Notes: generated by a model from the sequence alone, not told the origin. A stretch of 25,142 nucleotides of DNA from Saprospirales bacterium (GCA_003559985.1 PWJP01000171.1:1-25142); one strand, 5' to 3'; positions 16,903 through 24,566 are shown, counted from the stretch's first letter. A program made the numbers and translations.

Positions 16903-17778
16903 ATGAACACCAAAAGTGTTTTGTACTTCCATCCACGAGAGAGAAAGTCCGTACTATTCCTTTTAGCCCTGACTGTCCTATTCTGTTTGTCAGAAGACCG
17001 ACTAGCAGAATGGCTGTCCCCGGAACCCAGGTTTGAGATACTCACAATGGAGTCCAAAGAAAATTATTTGACCGGATGCTACGAAGTTAATTTGCTCACG
17101 AAAAAGGAGCTTATTGGGTTTGGCCTTGACAGTGCACTCGCAAGTAGGTGGATAAATTACCGGAATACCATTGGTGGTTTTGAAAAAATGGAGCAGGTCA
17201 GACAGGTTTTCAGAATGCCGGAGAGACTGGCAGACCAAATGGAGTCCATTCTGCAGTTTGAAGAGCCATTACCGAAAAGTAGTGAAGAACCCGACCCCGA
17301 CTTTAAATCCGGTTTGCGCGCGGTTCAGGCCTCAGCCCCGGCGGCGAACACCAAAGAAAAGCCAGAAGCAAAAATAGCCAGGACCCGAGCACCAATAGAA
17401 CCCTTTTGTCTCAATACTGCAGATAAAGAAACACTCCGTCAAATCAGGGGAATAGGAGAAGTATTTGCATCGAGGATAATTCGCTTTCGGGAATTGCTGG
17501 GAGGTTACCACTCTGTGGAACAACTAAAAGAGGTTTTTGGAATGGAGCCTGATTTGGTGGACAGAAATGCGGAAAAATTCCTGATTGACAGCAGCCGGGT
17601 GGTGAAAATTGAATGGCAATCGGCAGAATTCCGAGAAGTGCTTTCCCATCCCTACTTGGAATACGATGAGGTAGTTTGCATTTTTCAAATGCGCAGGGAG
17701 GGTACAGCCGATGCCACTGAGCTCAAAAAATGCTTTGATGCAGAGCTATGGGATAAATTATCGCCCTATTTGGAATAA
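16903..17778 (+). CDS. membrane-anchored helix-hairpin-helix (ComEA-like) DNA-binding protein
   Basis: With the ATG at 16903 the product has 291 residues; a TTG at 16897 would add two residues but the ATG, two bases after the comEC stop, is the natural choice. Residues about 15-30 are a hydrophobic segment (SVLFLLALTVLFCL), probably an uncleaved anchor. Three HhH units follow: NLLTKKELIGFGLDSALASRWINYRNTIGGF (about 63-93), the best conserved FCLNTADKETLRQIRGIGEVFASRIIRFRELLGGY (168-202), and a degenerate third (about 237-290). A Pro/Ala/Lys-rich linker separates the first and second. HhH domains bind the DNA backbone without sequence preference, and with ComEC next door this is probably the DNA receptor of the uptake system. 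It has more HhH units than the single pair in classical ComEA. Confidence 0.85.
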   Translation: MNTKSVLYFHPRERKSVLFLLALTVLFCLSEDRLAEWLSPEPRFEILTMESKENYLTGCYEVNLLTKKELIGFGLDSALASRWINYRNTIGGFEKMEQVRQVFRMPERLADQMESILQFEEPLPKSSEEPDPDFKSGLRAVQASAPAANTKEKPEAKIARTRAPIEPFCLNTADKETLRQIRGIGEVFASRIIRFRELLGGYHSVEQLKEVFGMEPDLVDRNAEKFLIDSSRVVKIEWQSAEFREVLSHPYLEYDEVVCIFQMRREGTADATELKKCFDAELWDKLSPYLE

Positions 17779-17823
17779 ACACCATCATTTCGCACCGTCA
17801 CTGGAAAAGCAATCCCTTTCAGG

Positions 17824-18840
17824 TCACTGGCTTTCAGCGGGGATATTGGGAGCATATCGCTGAACGAATTCAGCCATCTCATCAATCATCGCCGGAGAGC
17901 CCATGATCACACTGGAGCGCTGATGGAGTTCTTCCGGAATCATTTCGAGAATCCGGTCGAGTTTAACATTCAGGGCCTTGCCCCCTGCCTGCTCGACAAT
18001 GTAGGCCAGTGGATTGCATTCGTAGAGCAACCTCAGTTTTCCCTTGGGGTATTTTCTCGTGTTCGGATACAGAAAAACACCGCCCTGGAAAAGAATCCGG
18101 TGTATATCCGCCACCATGGTACCGATATATCGAAGCCTGAGATTGAGGTCAGAACAATAATCGATATACCGTCTCATTTCGAGGTCAAATTTTAGGTAAT
18201 ATCCCTGATTTACGGAGTAATAGGGCCCTTCGTTGGGTATTTTAATATCGCGGTGAGAAAGGCAAAATTCACCAATGGAAGGATCCAGTGTAAAGCCATT
18301 CACTCCGTGCCCTGTGGAATAAACCAAAATAGTAGAGGTGCCGTAAATCACGTATCCGGCAGCTACCAGATCAAGACCCGGCTGAAGAAAATCTCTCTCC
18401 TCTACTTCCTGGTCATCAGGGGTCAATCTCCTGTATATCCCAAAAATGGTTCCCACGCTCACATTCACATCAATATTGGAAGATCCATCGAGTGGATCGA
18501 CCACAACTACGTATTTTCCCTGTTTCTCATTCCTGGGCGGAAACTTCACATAATTTTCGAGTTCTTCCGAAGCCAGTCCTGCACATTCACCACTTGTTTT
18601 GAGGAAATCGATAAGGCGCTCATTGGCGTAAATATCCAATTTGGCGACTTGCTCACCGGATGCATTTTCCTCCTGGTACTTCCCCAGAATATTAATGAGG
18701 CCGGCTTTATTAACTTCGCGGTTCACTATCTTGGCAGCCAGCCCAATGTCGCGTAGCAGTCCGGTCAATTCACCGGTTGCAGTGCTGTGACTTTTCTGTC
18801 GTTTTATAATAAATTCATCAAGGGTTTCAATTCTGTGCAT
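17824..18840 (-). CDS. fbp: fructose-1,6-bisphosphatase, class I
   Basis: A 338-residue cytosolic enzyme that hydrolyses fructose 1,6-bisphosphate to fructose 6-phosphate, the committed step of gluconeogenesis. Class I is shown by the metal-binding SEE (91-93), VVVVDPLDGSSNIDVNVSVGTIFG (from 111), the substrate-binding NPLAYIVEQAGGKAL (276-290) and the near C-terminal QRSSVIMGS (307-315). Length is the usual one. The first ATG is preceded by a clear Bacteroidota -7 motif at 18869-18876. It converges with the HhH gene at its 3' end (45 bases apart) and diverges from the ABC exporter at its 5' end. Confidence 0.97.
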   Translation of the reverse strand: MHRIETLDEFIIKRQKSHSTATGELTGLLRDIGLAAKIVNREVNKAGLINILGKYQEENASGEQVAKLDIYANERLIDFLKTSGECAGLASEELENYVKFPPRNEKQGKYVVVVDPLDGSSNIDVNVSVGTIFGIYRRLTPDDQEVEERDFLQPGLDLVAAGYVIYGTSTILVYSTGHGVNGFTLDPSIGEFCLSHRDIKIPNEGPYYSVNQGYYLKFDLEMRRYIDYCSDLNLRLRYIGTMVADIHRILFQGGVFLYPNTRKYPKGKLRLLYECNPLAYIVEQAGGKALNVKLDRILEMIPEELHQRSSVIMGSPAMIDEMAEFVQRYAPNIPAESQ

Positions 18841-18868
18841 TTTGCAGGTTTTGGTTTATTTGTGACTA

Positions 18869-18876
18869 CAAAGATA
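18869..18876 (-). promoter_or_regulatory. -7 promoter element for fbp
   Basis: On the minus strand TATCTTTG is the most typical form of the Bacteroidota TAnnTTTG motif. It lies 28 bases before the fbp ATG, leaving a leader of about 22 bases. The -33 element is weak: TTTA sits about 24 bases upstream. Confidence 0.55.
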
Positions 18877-18912
18877 GGGCTTTTTTTGCATGTGTTAATA
18901 TAAACTACCGGT

Positions 18913-19013
18913 TTTAGCTAATGCGTCTATCTAAGAATGAAAATTTTATGGAAATTTGGATTCACGTGGCAAAAATGTTCACGAAATAAATTCCGGTAAA
19001 ACATTAGCTGAAA
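18913..19013. repeat. spaced inverted repeat between fbp and the ABC exporter gene
   Basis: TTTTAGCTAATG (18912-18923) and CATTAGCTGAAA (19002-19013) are complementary at 11 of 12 positions, with about 78 bases between the arms. Both arms are next to CCGGT (18908-18912 and 18993-18997). It lies in the shared upstream region of two divergent genes, so could be a pair of operator half-sites, but may be chance. Confidence 0.25.
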
Positions 19014-19079
19014 TTAAGGGTTATAATTGCTGTTTTTTTCAACAAGTCCTAATGTCGGACAATAAATGCTGCCTGTCAC

Positions 19080-20864
19080 TTGAAACATCTCCTTACATTA
19101 AACAGGTTCCTGGTTAAATACAAATGGAAGTTGCTGTTGGGGCTTTTATTTGTATCCCTGTCCAATTACTTCCGTGTGCTGCAGCCTCAAATGGTGCGGA
19201 AAGCCCTCGACCTGGTGCTGGAAAACATCCGCGTTTTTCACCTTTTGGAAGGCTCAGACGCCAGAGAGAGTCTGTATGGAGAGATAGCCATGGTAGTGCT
19301 GTTTTTTGGTGGCCTGGTATTGATACTTGCTTTGATAATGGGTACTTTTATGTACTTCATGAGGCAGACCATTATCGTCGCATCCCGTCTTATTGAGTAC
19401 GACCTGAGAAAGGAAATGTACGACAAATACCAATCGCTGGACCAGACTTTTTTCCGAAAAAATAAAACCGGGGATTTGATGGCCCGCATCACAGAGGATG
19501 TTAATAAAGTGCGGAATTACCTCGGCCCTGCCATCCTATACTTCCTCAATCTCGTCAGTTTATTTGTCATCGTTATTTTGGCCATGTTATCGGTGAGCCC
19601 AAAGCTAACGCTGTACGTTCTGCTACCTCTACCCGTGTTGTCCTTTTCAATATACTATGTCAGCAACATCATCAACAGAAAAAGCGAACAAATCCAACGA
19701 CAGTTGTCCCACCTCAACAGCGTGGCCCAGGAGGTCTATTCAGGAATACGGGTTTTGAAATCCTATGTTCGGGAAAAATTTATGGGCGATTACTTTTTGG
19801 CCCAGAGTAACAAATTCAAGGAAAAATCTCTCAGTCTGGCCCGGGTGGATGCTCTATTCTCACCTCTTATGATTTTACTCATAGGAGCGAGCACCATCAT
19901 TACCATTTACGTGGGTGGAATATTTATGATTCAGGGCGACCTCACCCCTGGAAATATCGCTGAATTTGTACTGTATGTCAATATGCTCACCTGGCCGGTT
20001 ACAGCCATTGGCTGGATCGCATCCATTGTCCAGCAAGCAGAGGCTTCCATGGAGCGCATCAATCAATTCATGGATACCCCCGAGGGCATAGACAATATTC
20101 CAAAAGTAAATAAGTTGCCCAAAGGTGCCATCGAATTTTCAAATGTAAGTCTGGTCTATCCAGACACGCGAATAAAGGCGGTAAAAAATGTAGATTTCTA
20201 TGTAAAAAAAGGTGAAAAACTCGGCATCGTGGGGAGAACCGGATCGGGAAAAACATCCCTGATAGACTTACTTGTTCGGACATTTGATCCCACAGAAGGA
20301 AAAATATTGATTGGCGACACCGACCTGAGAGACTACAACCTGCACACCCTTCGGTCTAACATCGCTTATGTTCAGCAAGACGTATTCTTATTTTCTGACT
20401 CCATAGAGGACAACATTAAATTTGGCCGACCCGATGCAGATTTTGAAGAAGTGGAAAAGTATGCTAAGCTGGCCGCCATTTACGAAGACATACAGGAACT
20501 AGAGGAGGGATTTAAAACGCTGACCGGTGAGCGTGGAGTCACTCTATCCGGCGGGCAAAAGCAACGTATTTCAATAGCCCGGGCGCTAATCAGGAAACCT
20601 GAAATAATCCTGTTGGATGATTGTCTTTCAGCCGTGGATACCCAAACAGAGCAGCAAATTATCCACCATTTGAAAACCGAGCTGAGAGACAAAACTACCA
20701 TCATGGTCACCCATCGATTGGATGCATTGCAGGATTTTGATCGGATTCTGGTATTGAAGGATGGAGAAATTATAGAAAGCGGCACACACGAAAATCTGAT
20801 TGACCAAAAAGGCGCATACTTTGAAATATACGAACGGCAGAAACTTGATGAAGTAGAAGGTTAA
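19080..20864 (+). CDS. ABC exporter half-transporter (membrane and ATPase domains fused)
   Basis: A 594-residue protein with an ABC type-1 exporter membrane domain (six helices within about 15-320) fused to an ATPase domain (350-590). Nucleotide-binding motifs are Walker A GRTGSGKTS (385-393), Q-loop Gln432/433, signature LSGGQ (489-493), Walker B IILLDD (509-514), D-loop SAVD (517-520) and H-loop His545. The residue after the Walker B aspartate, normally catalytic Glu, is Asp514, as in E. coli MdlA and TM287, the degenerate halves of heterodimeric exporters. Substrate is unknown (lipid, drug or peptide). The start is TTG at 19080: the frame has no ATG between the in-frame TAA at 19050-19052 and residue 38, and a later start would delete the first membrane helix. 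Confidence 0.92.
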   Translation: MKHLLTLNRFLVKYKWKLLLGLLFVSLSNYFRVLQPQMVRKALDLVLENIRVFHLLEGSDARESLYGEIAMVVLFFGGLVLILALIMGTFMYFMRQTIIVASRLIEYDLRKEMYDKYQSLDQTFFRKNKTGDLMARITEDVNKVRNYLGPAILYFLNLVSLFVIVILAMLSVSPKLTLYVLLPLPVLSFSIYYVSNIINRKSEQIQRQLSHLNSVAQEVYSGIRVLKSYVREKFMGDYFLAQSNKFKEKSLSLARVDALFSPLMILLIGASTIITIYVGGIFMIQGDLTPGNIAEFVLYVNMLTWPVTAIGWIASIVQQAEASMERINQFMDTPEGIDNIPKVNKLPKGAIEFSNVSLVYPDTRIKAVKNVDFYVKKGEKLGIVGRTGSGKTSLIDLLVRTFDPTEGKILIGDTDLRDYNLHTLRSNIAYVQQDVFLFSDSIEDNIKFGRPDADFEEVEKYAKLAAIYEDIQELEEGFKTLTGERGVTLSGGQKQRISIARALIRKPEIILLDDCLSAVDTQTEQQIIHHLKTELRDKTTIMVTHRLDALQDFDRILVLKDGEIIESGTHENLIDQKGAYFEIYERQKLDEVEG

Positions 20865-20898
20865 ATTCTTCAATAGCCGAACATCTTCCAGAACCCCT

Positions 20899-20924
20899 TA
20901 CAAGAGAGCATTGTAGCATTTTTT
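20899..20924 (+). terminator. possible weak terminator after the ABC exporter
   Basis: TACAA, a 7-base loop and TTGTA form a 5-bp stem followed after three bases by six T, about 35 bases after the stop codon. The stem is short and AT-rich, so efficiency is doubtful. Confidence 0.35.
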
Positions 20925-20943
20925 ACCCTCAAATTTAAGCGTG

Positions 20944-20975
20944 TATAAACGTTTACAAACGTTTACAAACGTATA
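20944..20975 (+). repeat. tandem 10-base repeat of the palindrome AAACGTTT upstream of ssb
   Basis: Unit AAACGTTTAC occurs twice in a row (20947-20956, 20957-20966) and a third, partial copy AAACGTAT follows (20967-20974). Each full unit contains the self-complementary AAACGTTT, and the 10-base period puts the copies on one face of the helix. The block is flanked by TATA on both sides and is roughly symmetric about its centre. It lies 98 bases before the ssb start and reads like a cooperative operator array. Confidence 0.6.
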
Positions 20976-21072
20976 TTCTACGGCTAGAGCGAAAGAGCAG
21001 GTTGATATTTGCACTGTCAATTCAATGGAACTGACTTTTATTAATTTATTCATCAATTAAAACTTTTTCGCT

Positions 21073-21432
21073 ATGACACGAGTAAGCAATTCTGTTCAAT
21101 TAATCGGCAACCTGGGTGCCGATCCCGAAGTAAAGGTATTTGACAACGGCAATACCCTCTGCAGACTTTCTGTTGCGGTCAATGAGTACTTCAAGGACCG
21201 CGAGGGAAATAATCAGAAAAAGACTAACTGGATGAGGGTCGCAGCCTGGGGAAAAACGGCCGAGCAAATGGTGAGCATTCTGTCCAGAGGCAGTCGCGTA
21301 GCCATCAATGGAAAGCTCATCAACCGCCAGTATGACGGCAAGGATGGGCAGCGCCGATATGTCACCGAGGTACAGGCCTACAATTTTCTCAACCTGACGA
21401 GAGCTTCGGACAAAGAGAAGTTGCCCTTTTGA
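21073..21432 (+). CDS. ssb: short single-stranded DNA-binding protein
   Basis: A 119-residue protein that is nearly all OB-fold: NSVQLIGNLGADPEVKVFDNG, LCRLSVAVNEYF, NWMRVAAWGKTAEQM and GSRVAINGKLINRQYDGKDGQRRY follow the bacterial SSB pattern, binding single-stranded DNA during replication, repair and recombination. The usual Gly/Gln-rich linker and acidic tail are missing; the protein ends ASDKEKLPF, keeping only the terminal Pro-Phe that docks partner proteins. Bacteroidota often have such short SSBs, sometimes besides a longer paralogue elsewhere. The gene is monocistronic, with a repeat array upstream and a strong terminator downstream. Natural transformation genes lie about 4 kb away, but are not linked to it by transcription. 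Confidence 0.95.
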   Translation: MTRVSNSVQLIGNLGADPEVKVFDNGNTLCRLSVAVNEYFKDREGNNQKKTNWMRVAAWGKTAEQMVSILSRGSRVAINGKLINRQYDGKDGQRRYVTEVQAYNFLNLTRASDKEKLPF

Positions 21433-21457
21433 GAGGGGTAATTAATCTACAGGAGTT

Positions 21458-21502
21458 TGCAGTTGGGCAGCCGGTGAGACGGTTTCCCAACTGCATTTTT
21501 TT
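21458..21502 (+). terminator. rho-independent terminator of ssb
   Basis: TGCAGTTGGG (21458-21467) and CCCAACTGCA (21486-21495) form a perfect 10-bp stem, with an inner CCG/CGG pair in the 18-base loop, followed by seven T. It lies 26 bases after the ssb stop codon. It has no T-run on the other strand, so it serves ssb and not the convergent gene. Confidence 0.93.
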
Positions 21503-21555
21503 GTCTCTCCTATGCATGGAAATTACGTAGAAAACAATTCCGCCAAAAGGTCAAA

Positions 21556-23724
21556 CTAATCAGATTGAAAGGTAAATTCCTTCTCGAAGCTGCAGGCTTT
21601 CTCGGTTTCCATAATTATTCTGAAATCGTATTCTTCTTGTCTCGGCAGTGTGAGTTGAAATTTTGGTTTGTCACTTTCGAGCAATTCGCCATCACCGAAC
21701 TCTAGCAGATACCTGGGAGTTCCGGCATATCGGCCTTCGGGGAAAGCCTGAACAACCAATTCAACACTATCTTTTGTTGATTCAATGATAGATTTATCGA
21801 GGTTCCAGATCAGGAGGGGGTCCACAAGGTACAGGTCCTGCTCAAAATATTCAGGGCAGTTTTTTGCTTCCATGTTTCTGGGGACAAGCCTGACCTGAAC
21901 TTCCCCATGGCGAATAAATGTCAGTTCGGGATTAGGCCCAACACTGGAGCCTATCATCGCTCCCCCTTGAAAAAGTTGCCATTGTAAATGAGAAGCCAGA
22001 TCTTTAATTGGAGGGGGTTCGGCCTGTACGGTGGTTCCACAAACTGAATCGGGAAGGAACTCTGTATCCCGGTCTAAAATATTTACGTGATAAGTGAATT
22101 TACCCACACAATTATCGGTGGTTATGGTCCCGGTAAAGGTCGTGGATGTTTCCGGATTGACGGTGATTAAATGTTGATCAGAAGAGCCTACAATGGCATC
22201 TTCCGGTTCCCATCTGATATCAAAACCCTGGTTGCGGTGATCGTAGTGCTCATGCAAGTCCAATTCCCCACCACAGGAATAATAATCCACCTCGAATTCA
22301 TTGTTAAAAATAGCCCCGGTAGCCACAGTGATATAATCCTCATCTGCGCAGACATCCCTGTCATTGATAAAAGGCTTAATGTAAATTTTTTCCGGCAATG
22401 GCAGAGTCACACTGGTACTTGTATCATAAATTCGGGTGTACTGATTATCGAACCAAATCACCATTTCATAGTCCAATTCCCCCAGTGGAATACCAGTGCT
22501 TTTGGCAGTCAGAGAAAGCCTAATATCATCTTTAGTACAATCCGTCCAATCCAGGTCATAGTGGACGCCAACTTCATCATCTCTTAACACGATGGTTTTT
22601 TGAACAGTATCATGGCAGTTCTCATTGGGGCCATATGCTATTCGGGTAACCGGGTACTCCCCCGGTCCGGGCAATAAAAACTCAGGCCGGTCAGCTCGTG
22701 ACGTTTGCATGGGATCATCCATGTCTCCAATTACCCAGCGGGATTCTTTAAATATTTCGCTTATTTCAGAAATATTGACCAAGGCATCCAAACAGTAAAA
22801 ATCTTCTAATCCAAAATCAGCCACTGCTCCATCACACCCGTCCACATGCATATAAAAATCCCGGTAAATCTTTCCAGTTATTTCTCCTTCAATAAAAAAA
22901 CTGGCAGCTACACCTATAAGGAAAACACCGGGTTTATTGGGAACCCCGGTAATTATACCTGTCTCTGGATCTATCTTCAAAGGATCAGCCCGGTTGCCCA
23001 GTAAATTATTAAGGGAGAACCCTTGTTCAGGTCGAACCCTGGGATAAGGCAAAATGGAATGCGAATTCAGATATGGCAAAATAAATTCATACCTCACTGA
23101 ATCAAACTCCTCTTTATTAATAACTGAATGGTCAAATTCTACAGGCTCATTCAAACAAAAATAGAACTCGGCTAATTGTCTAAACCTGGAACTACTCAAA
23201 CAATTACTAAGTGCAACTTCCGGGATGTGCGTAGTTAAAATGGGGCCATTGGGTGTAGCTCTTCGAATATTATCTATATGCATCTGCCTATTTGAAAATC
23301 TGGATGCAAGATAGTACCCACCTTCTGTGTAATCCAAATGAACTAGCCCCCTGTAAACGGTATATGCCTTACACGCCCGTTTTGGAACAAAATAACAGTC
23401 CCCGGGACCTGAACCCTGATCTACCAATTCTCCTCCTCCAACTTTTGTGAGCTGAACTTCCCCAGCTTCACCTACATTCAGGGCGGGTTTTAAATCGTTA
23501 TTGTAGAATACTTTGATAGATTTATGGGGAGGTAAGGGGTCACCAATTGTATATTTGTAGCAATCCCAATAAACCATCATTCTTATTTCATACTCATTGT
23601 CTCCGAGACACTTAAAATTCACCTCTCCACCAATCATTGCTTCTCCAGTCATAATAGATGGATTAAGGCAAAGAACTACAAAAAATATTTTGGTTAACAG
23701 ACTTATTTCTCTCATGTTGTACAT
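21556..23724 (-). CDS. large secreted surface protein with PKD-like C-terminal region
   Basis: A 722-residue exported protein. Residues 1-29 are a signal peptide (basic start, hydrophobic LLTKIFFVVLCL). The mature N-terminus MIGGEVNFKCLGDNEYEIRMMVYWDCY is the opening found in large Bacteroidota extracellular proteins, many of which end in a gliding-motility-type T9SS domain. The rest is beta-rich, Cys-containing, with Ig/PKD-like modules: PGVFLIGVAASF in the cadherin-like part (about 270), repeated GPGEYPVTRIAYGP-type strands, and a final PKD-like unit (YLLEFGDGELL...YDFRIIMETEKACSFEKEFTFQSD). No sorting domain follows the PKD unit, and the stop is clean. Met4 (ATG 23713-23715) is an alternative and perhaps better start. 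Probably surface or secreted; binding role inferred only. Confidence 0.75.
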   Translation of the reverse strand: MYNMREISLLTKIFFVVLCLNPSIMTGEAMIGGEVNFKCLGDNEYEIRMMVYWDCYKYTIGDPLPPHKSIKVFYNNDLKPALNVGEAGEVQLTKVGGGELVDQGSGPGDCYFVPKRACKAYTVYRGLVHLDYTEGGYYLASRFSNRQMHIDNIRRATPNGPILTTHIPEVALSNCLSSSRFRQLAEFYFCLNEPVEFDHSVINKEEFDSVRYEFILPYLNSHSILPYPRVRPEQGFSLNNLLGNRADPLKIDPETGIITGVPNKPGVFLIGVAASFFIEGEITGKIYRDFYMHVDGCDGAVADFGLEDFYCLDALVNISEISEIFKESRWVIGDMDDPMQTSRADRPEFLLPGPGEYPVTRIAYGPNENCHDTVQKTIVLRDDEVGVHYDLDWTDCTKDDIRLSLTAKSTGIPLGELDYEMVIWFDNQYTRIYDTSTSVTLPLPEKIYIKPFINDRDVCADEDYITVATGAIFNNEFEVDYYSCGGELDLHEHYDHRNQGFDIRWEPEDAIVGSSDQHLITVNPETSTTFTGTITTDNCVGKFTYHVNILDRDTEFLPDSVCGTTVQAEPPPIKDLASHLQWQLFQGGAMIGSSVGPNPELTFIRHGEVQVRLVPRNMEAKNCPEYFEQDLYLVDPLLIWNLDKSIIESTKDSVELVVQAFPEGRYAGTPRYLLEFGDGELLESDKPKFQLTLPRQEEYDFRIIMETEKACSFEKEFTFQSD

Positions 23725-23805
23725 TTAATAACAGGATATCCTGAGCTTACAATCTACTGAACGTTCATAGCTTCAGACTTAAGGCCAAAATTACTAAAAT
23801 TATTT

Positions 23806-23852
23806 TGTGTGATGTCAGGGAATTCATTTCCAGAAATTTTCTGCATCACACA
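23806..23852. repeat. inverted repeat able to form a three-way junction
   Basis: TGTGTGATG (23806-23814) and CATCACACA (23844-23852) are perfect 9-base complements. The 29 bases between can form two small hairpins: GGAA/TTCC (23819-23831) and AGAA/TTCT (23832-23842). It could be a structured leader, an operator or chance. Confidence 0.35.
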
Positions 23853-24098
23853 TTGTCAACCCTCCCTACAAACAGACGCTTAACGGATTAAGGGGTAGAT
23901 TATCTTCAGACTTTAATAAATCAAACCAGCGCTTTATCAAACTCCATAAAATTTCTATACGATAAAGAGCCGGTCAATACTGATTTCGTTTGCCGTTTAT
24001 AGTATCTTTCCTAAAATTCTTTCACCAGTTGGTGGCGTGATTAACTCAAGTGCTAAACACTTTTCCACTTTTGATTATATGTATTTCTGACAAATTAC

Positions 24099-24106
24099 TA
24101 AATTTG
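24099..24106 (+). promoter_or_regulatory. -7 promoter element for the PUR gene
   Basis: TAAATTTG matches TAnnTTTG exactly, 26 bases before the ATG at 24133. A TTTG lies upstream at 24070-24073, 25 bases away, longer than the usual spacing. Confidence 0.45.
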
Positions 24107-24132
24107 CAACCGCATTTAAAAATGTTTAATCA

Positions 24133-24528
24133 ATGGCTTTTGACAAGGAAAACAGACCTGTATTTACGCGAAAAATCAATGCAGGTAAGAGAAGAACTTA
24201 CTTTATCGATGTGCGAACGACTCGTGGGGGAGACTATTACCTCACATTGACCGAGAGCACCCGGAAGTCTGATGGAGAGGGTTTTAACAGGCATAAATTA
24301 TTCCTCTACAAGGAGGATTTTAACAAATTTCAGGGGGGCCTTGACGAGGCTATCAATCATGTGAAAACTGAATTGATGCCCGACTACGATTACGAGGAGT
24401 TTGACAAGGAATACGAGGACGATAATGATAATGATGACAATCCCGAATCTGGTTCAGTCTCCGACGAGGATGAAACCGATGAGGAAAAAGACCGTGATAA
24501 AGGCAAAGAGGAAGATATGAGTTGGTGA
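24133..24528 (+). CDS. PUR-alpha-like nucleic-acid-binding protein (DUF3276 family)
   Basis: A 131-residue protein whose first 82 residues are a PUR domain: RPVFTRKINAGKRRTYFIDVR, GGDYYLTLTESTR and HKLFLYKEDFNKFQGGLDEAINHVK give the strand-strand-strand-helix order of the fold. This small family is widespread in Bacteroidota; relatives such as Borrelia BpuR bind single-stranded DNA and RNA and act in gene regulation. From about residue 84 the tail is very acidic (YEEFDKEYEDDNDNDDN, then DEDETDEEKD) and probably disordered, with a final Met-Ser-Trp. An ATG out of frame at 24122 lies 11 bases before the start and could modestly affect initiation. No Shine-Dalgarno is visible. Confidence 0.9.
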   Translation: MAFDKENRPVFTRKINAGKRRTYFIDVRTTRGGDYYLTLTESTRKSDGEGFNRHKLFLYKEDFNKFQGGLDEAINHVKTELMPDYDYEEFDKEYEDDNDNDDNPESGSVSDEDETDEEKDRDKGKEEDMSW

Positions 24529-24566
24529 GGTGGGGGGATTATATCCCTTTAAATTTCGCTAACCCA

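Larger units (their letters stand above)
23725..24132. other. divergent intergenic region between the surface protein and PUR genes
   Basis: A 408-base region without a credible gene. It holds a -7-like motif TAATTTTG on the minus strand (23786-23793), an inverted repeat with internal hairpins at 23806-23852, and a plus-strand -7 motif at 24099-24106 for the PUR gene. No tRNA or other recognisable RNA gene is seen. Confidence 0.65.

Noticed and set aside
24122..24250. Short frame starting at ATG 24122
   Set aside because: It overlaps the PUR gene out of frame and has no family features; the PUR frame is clearly the coding one.
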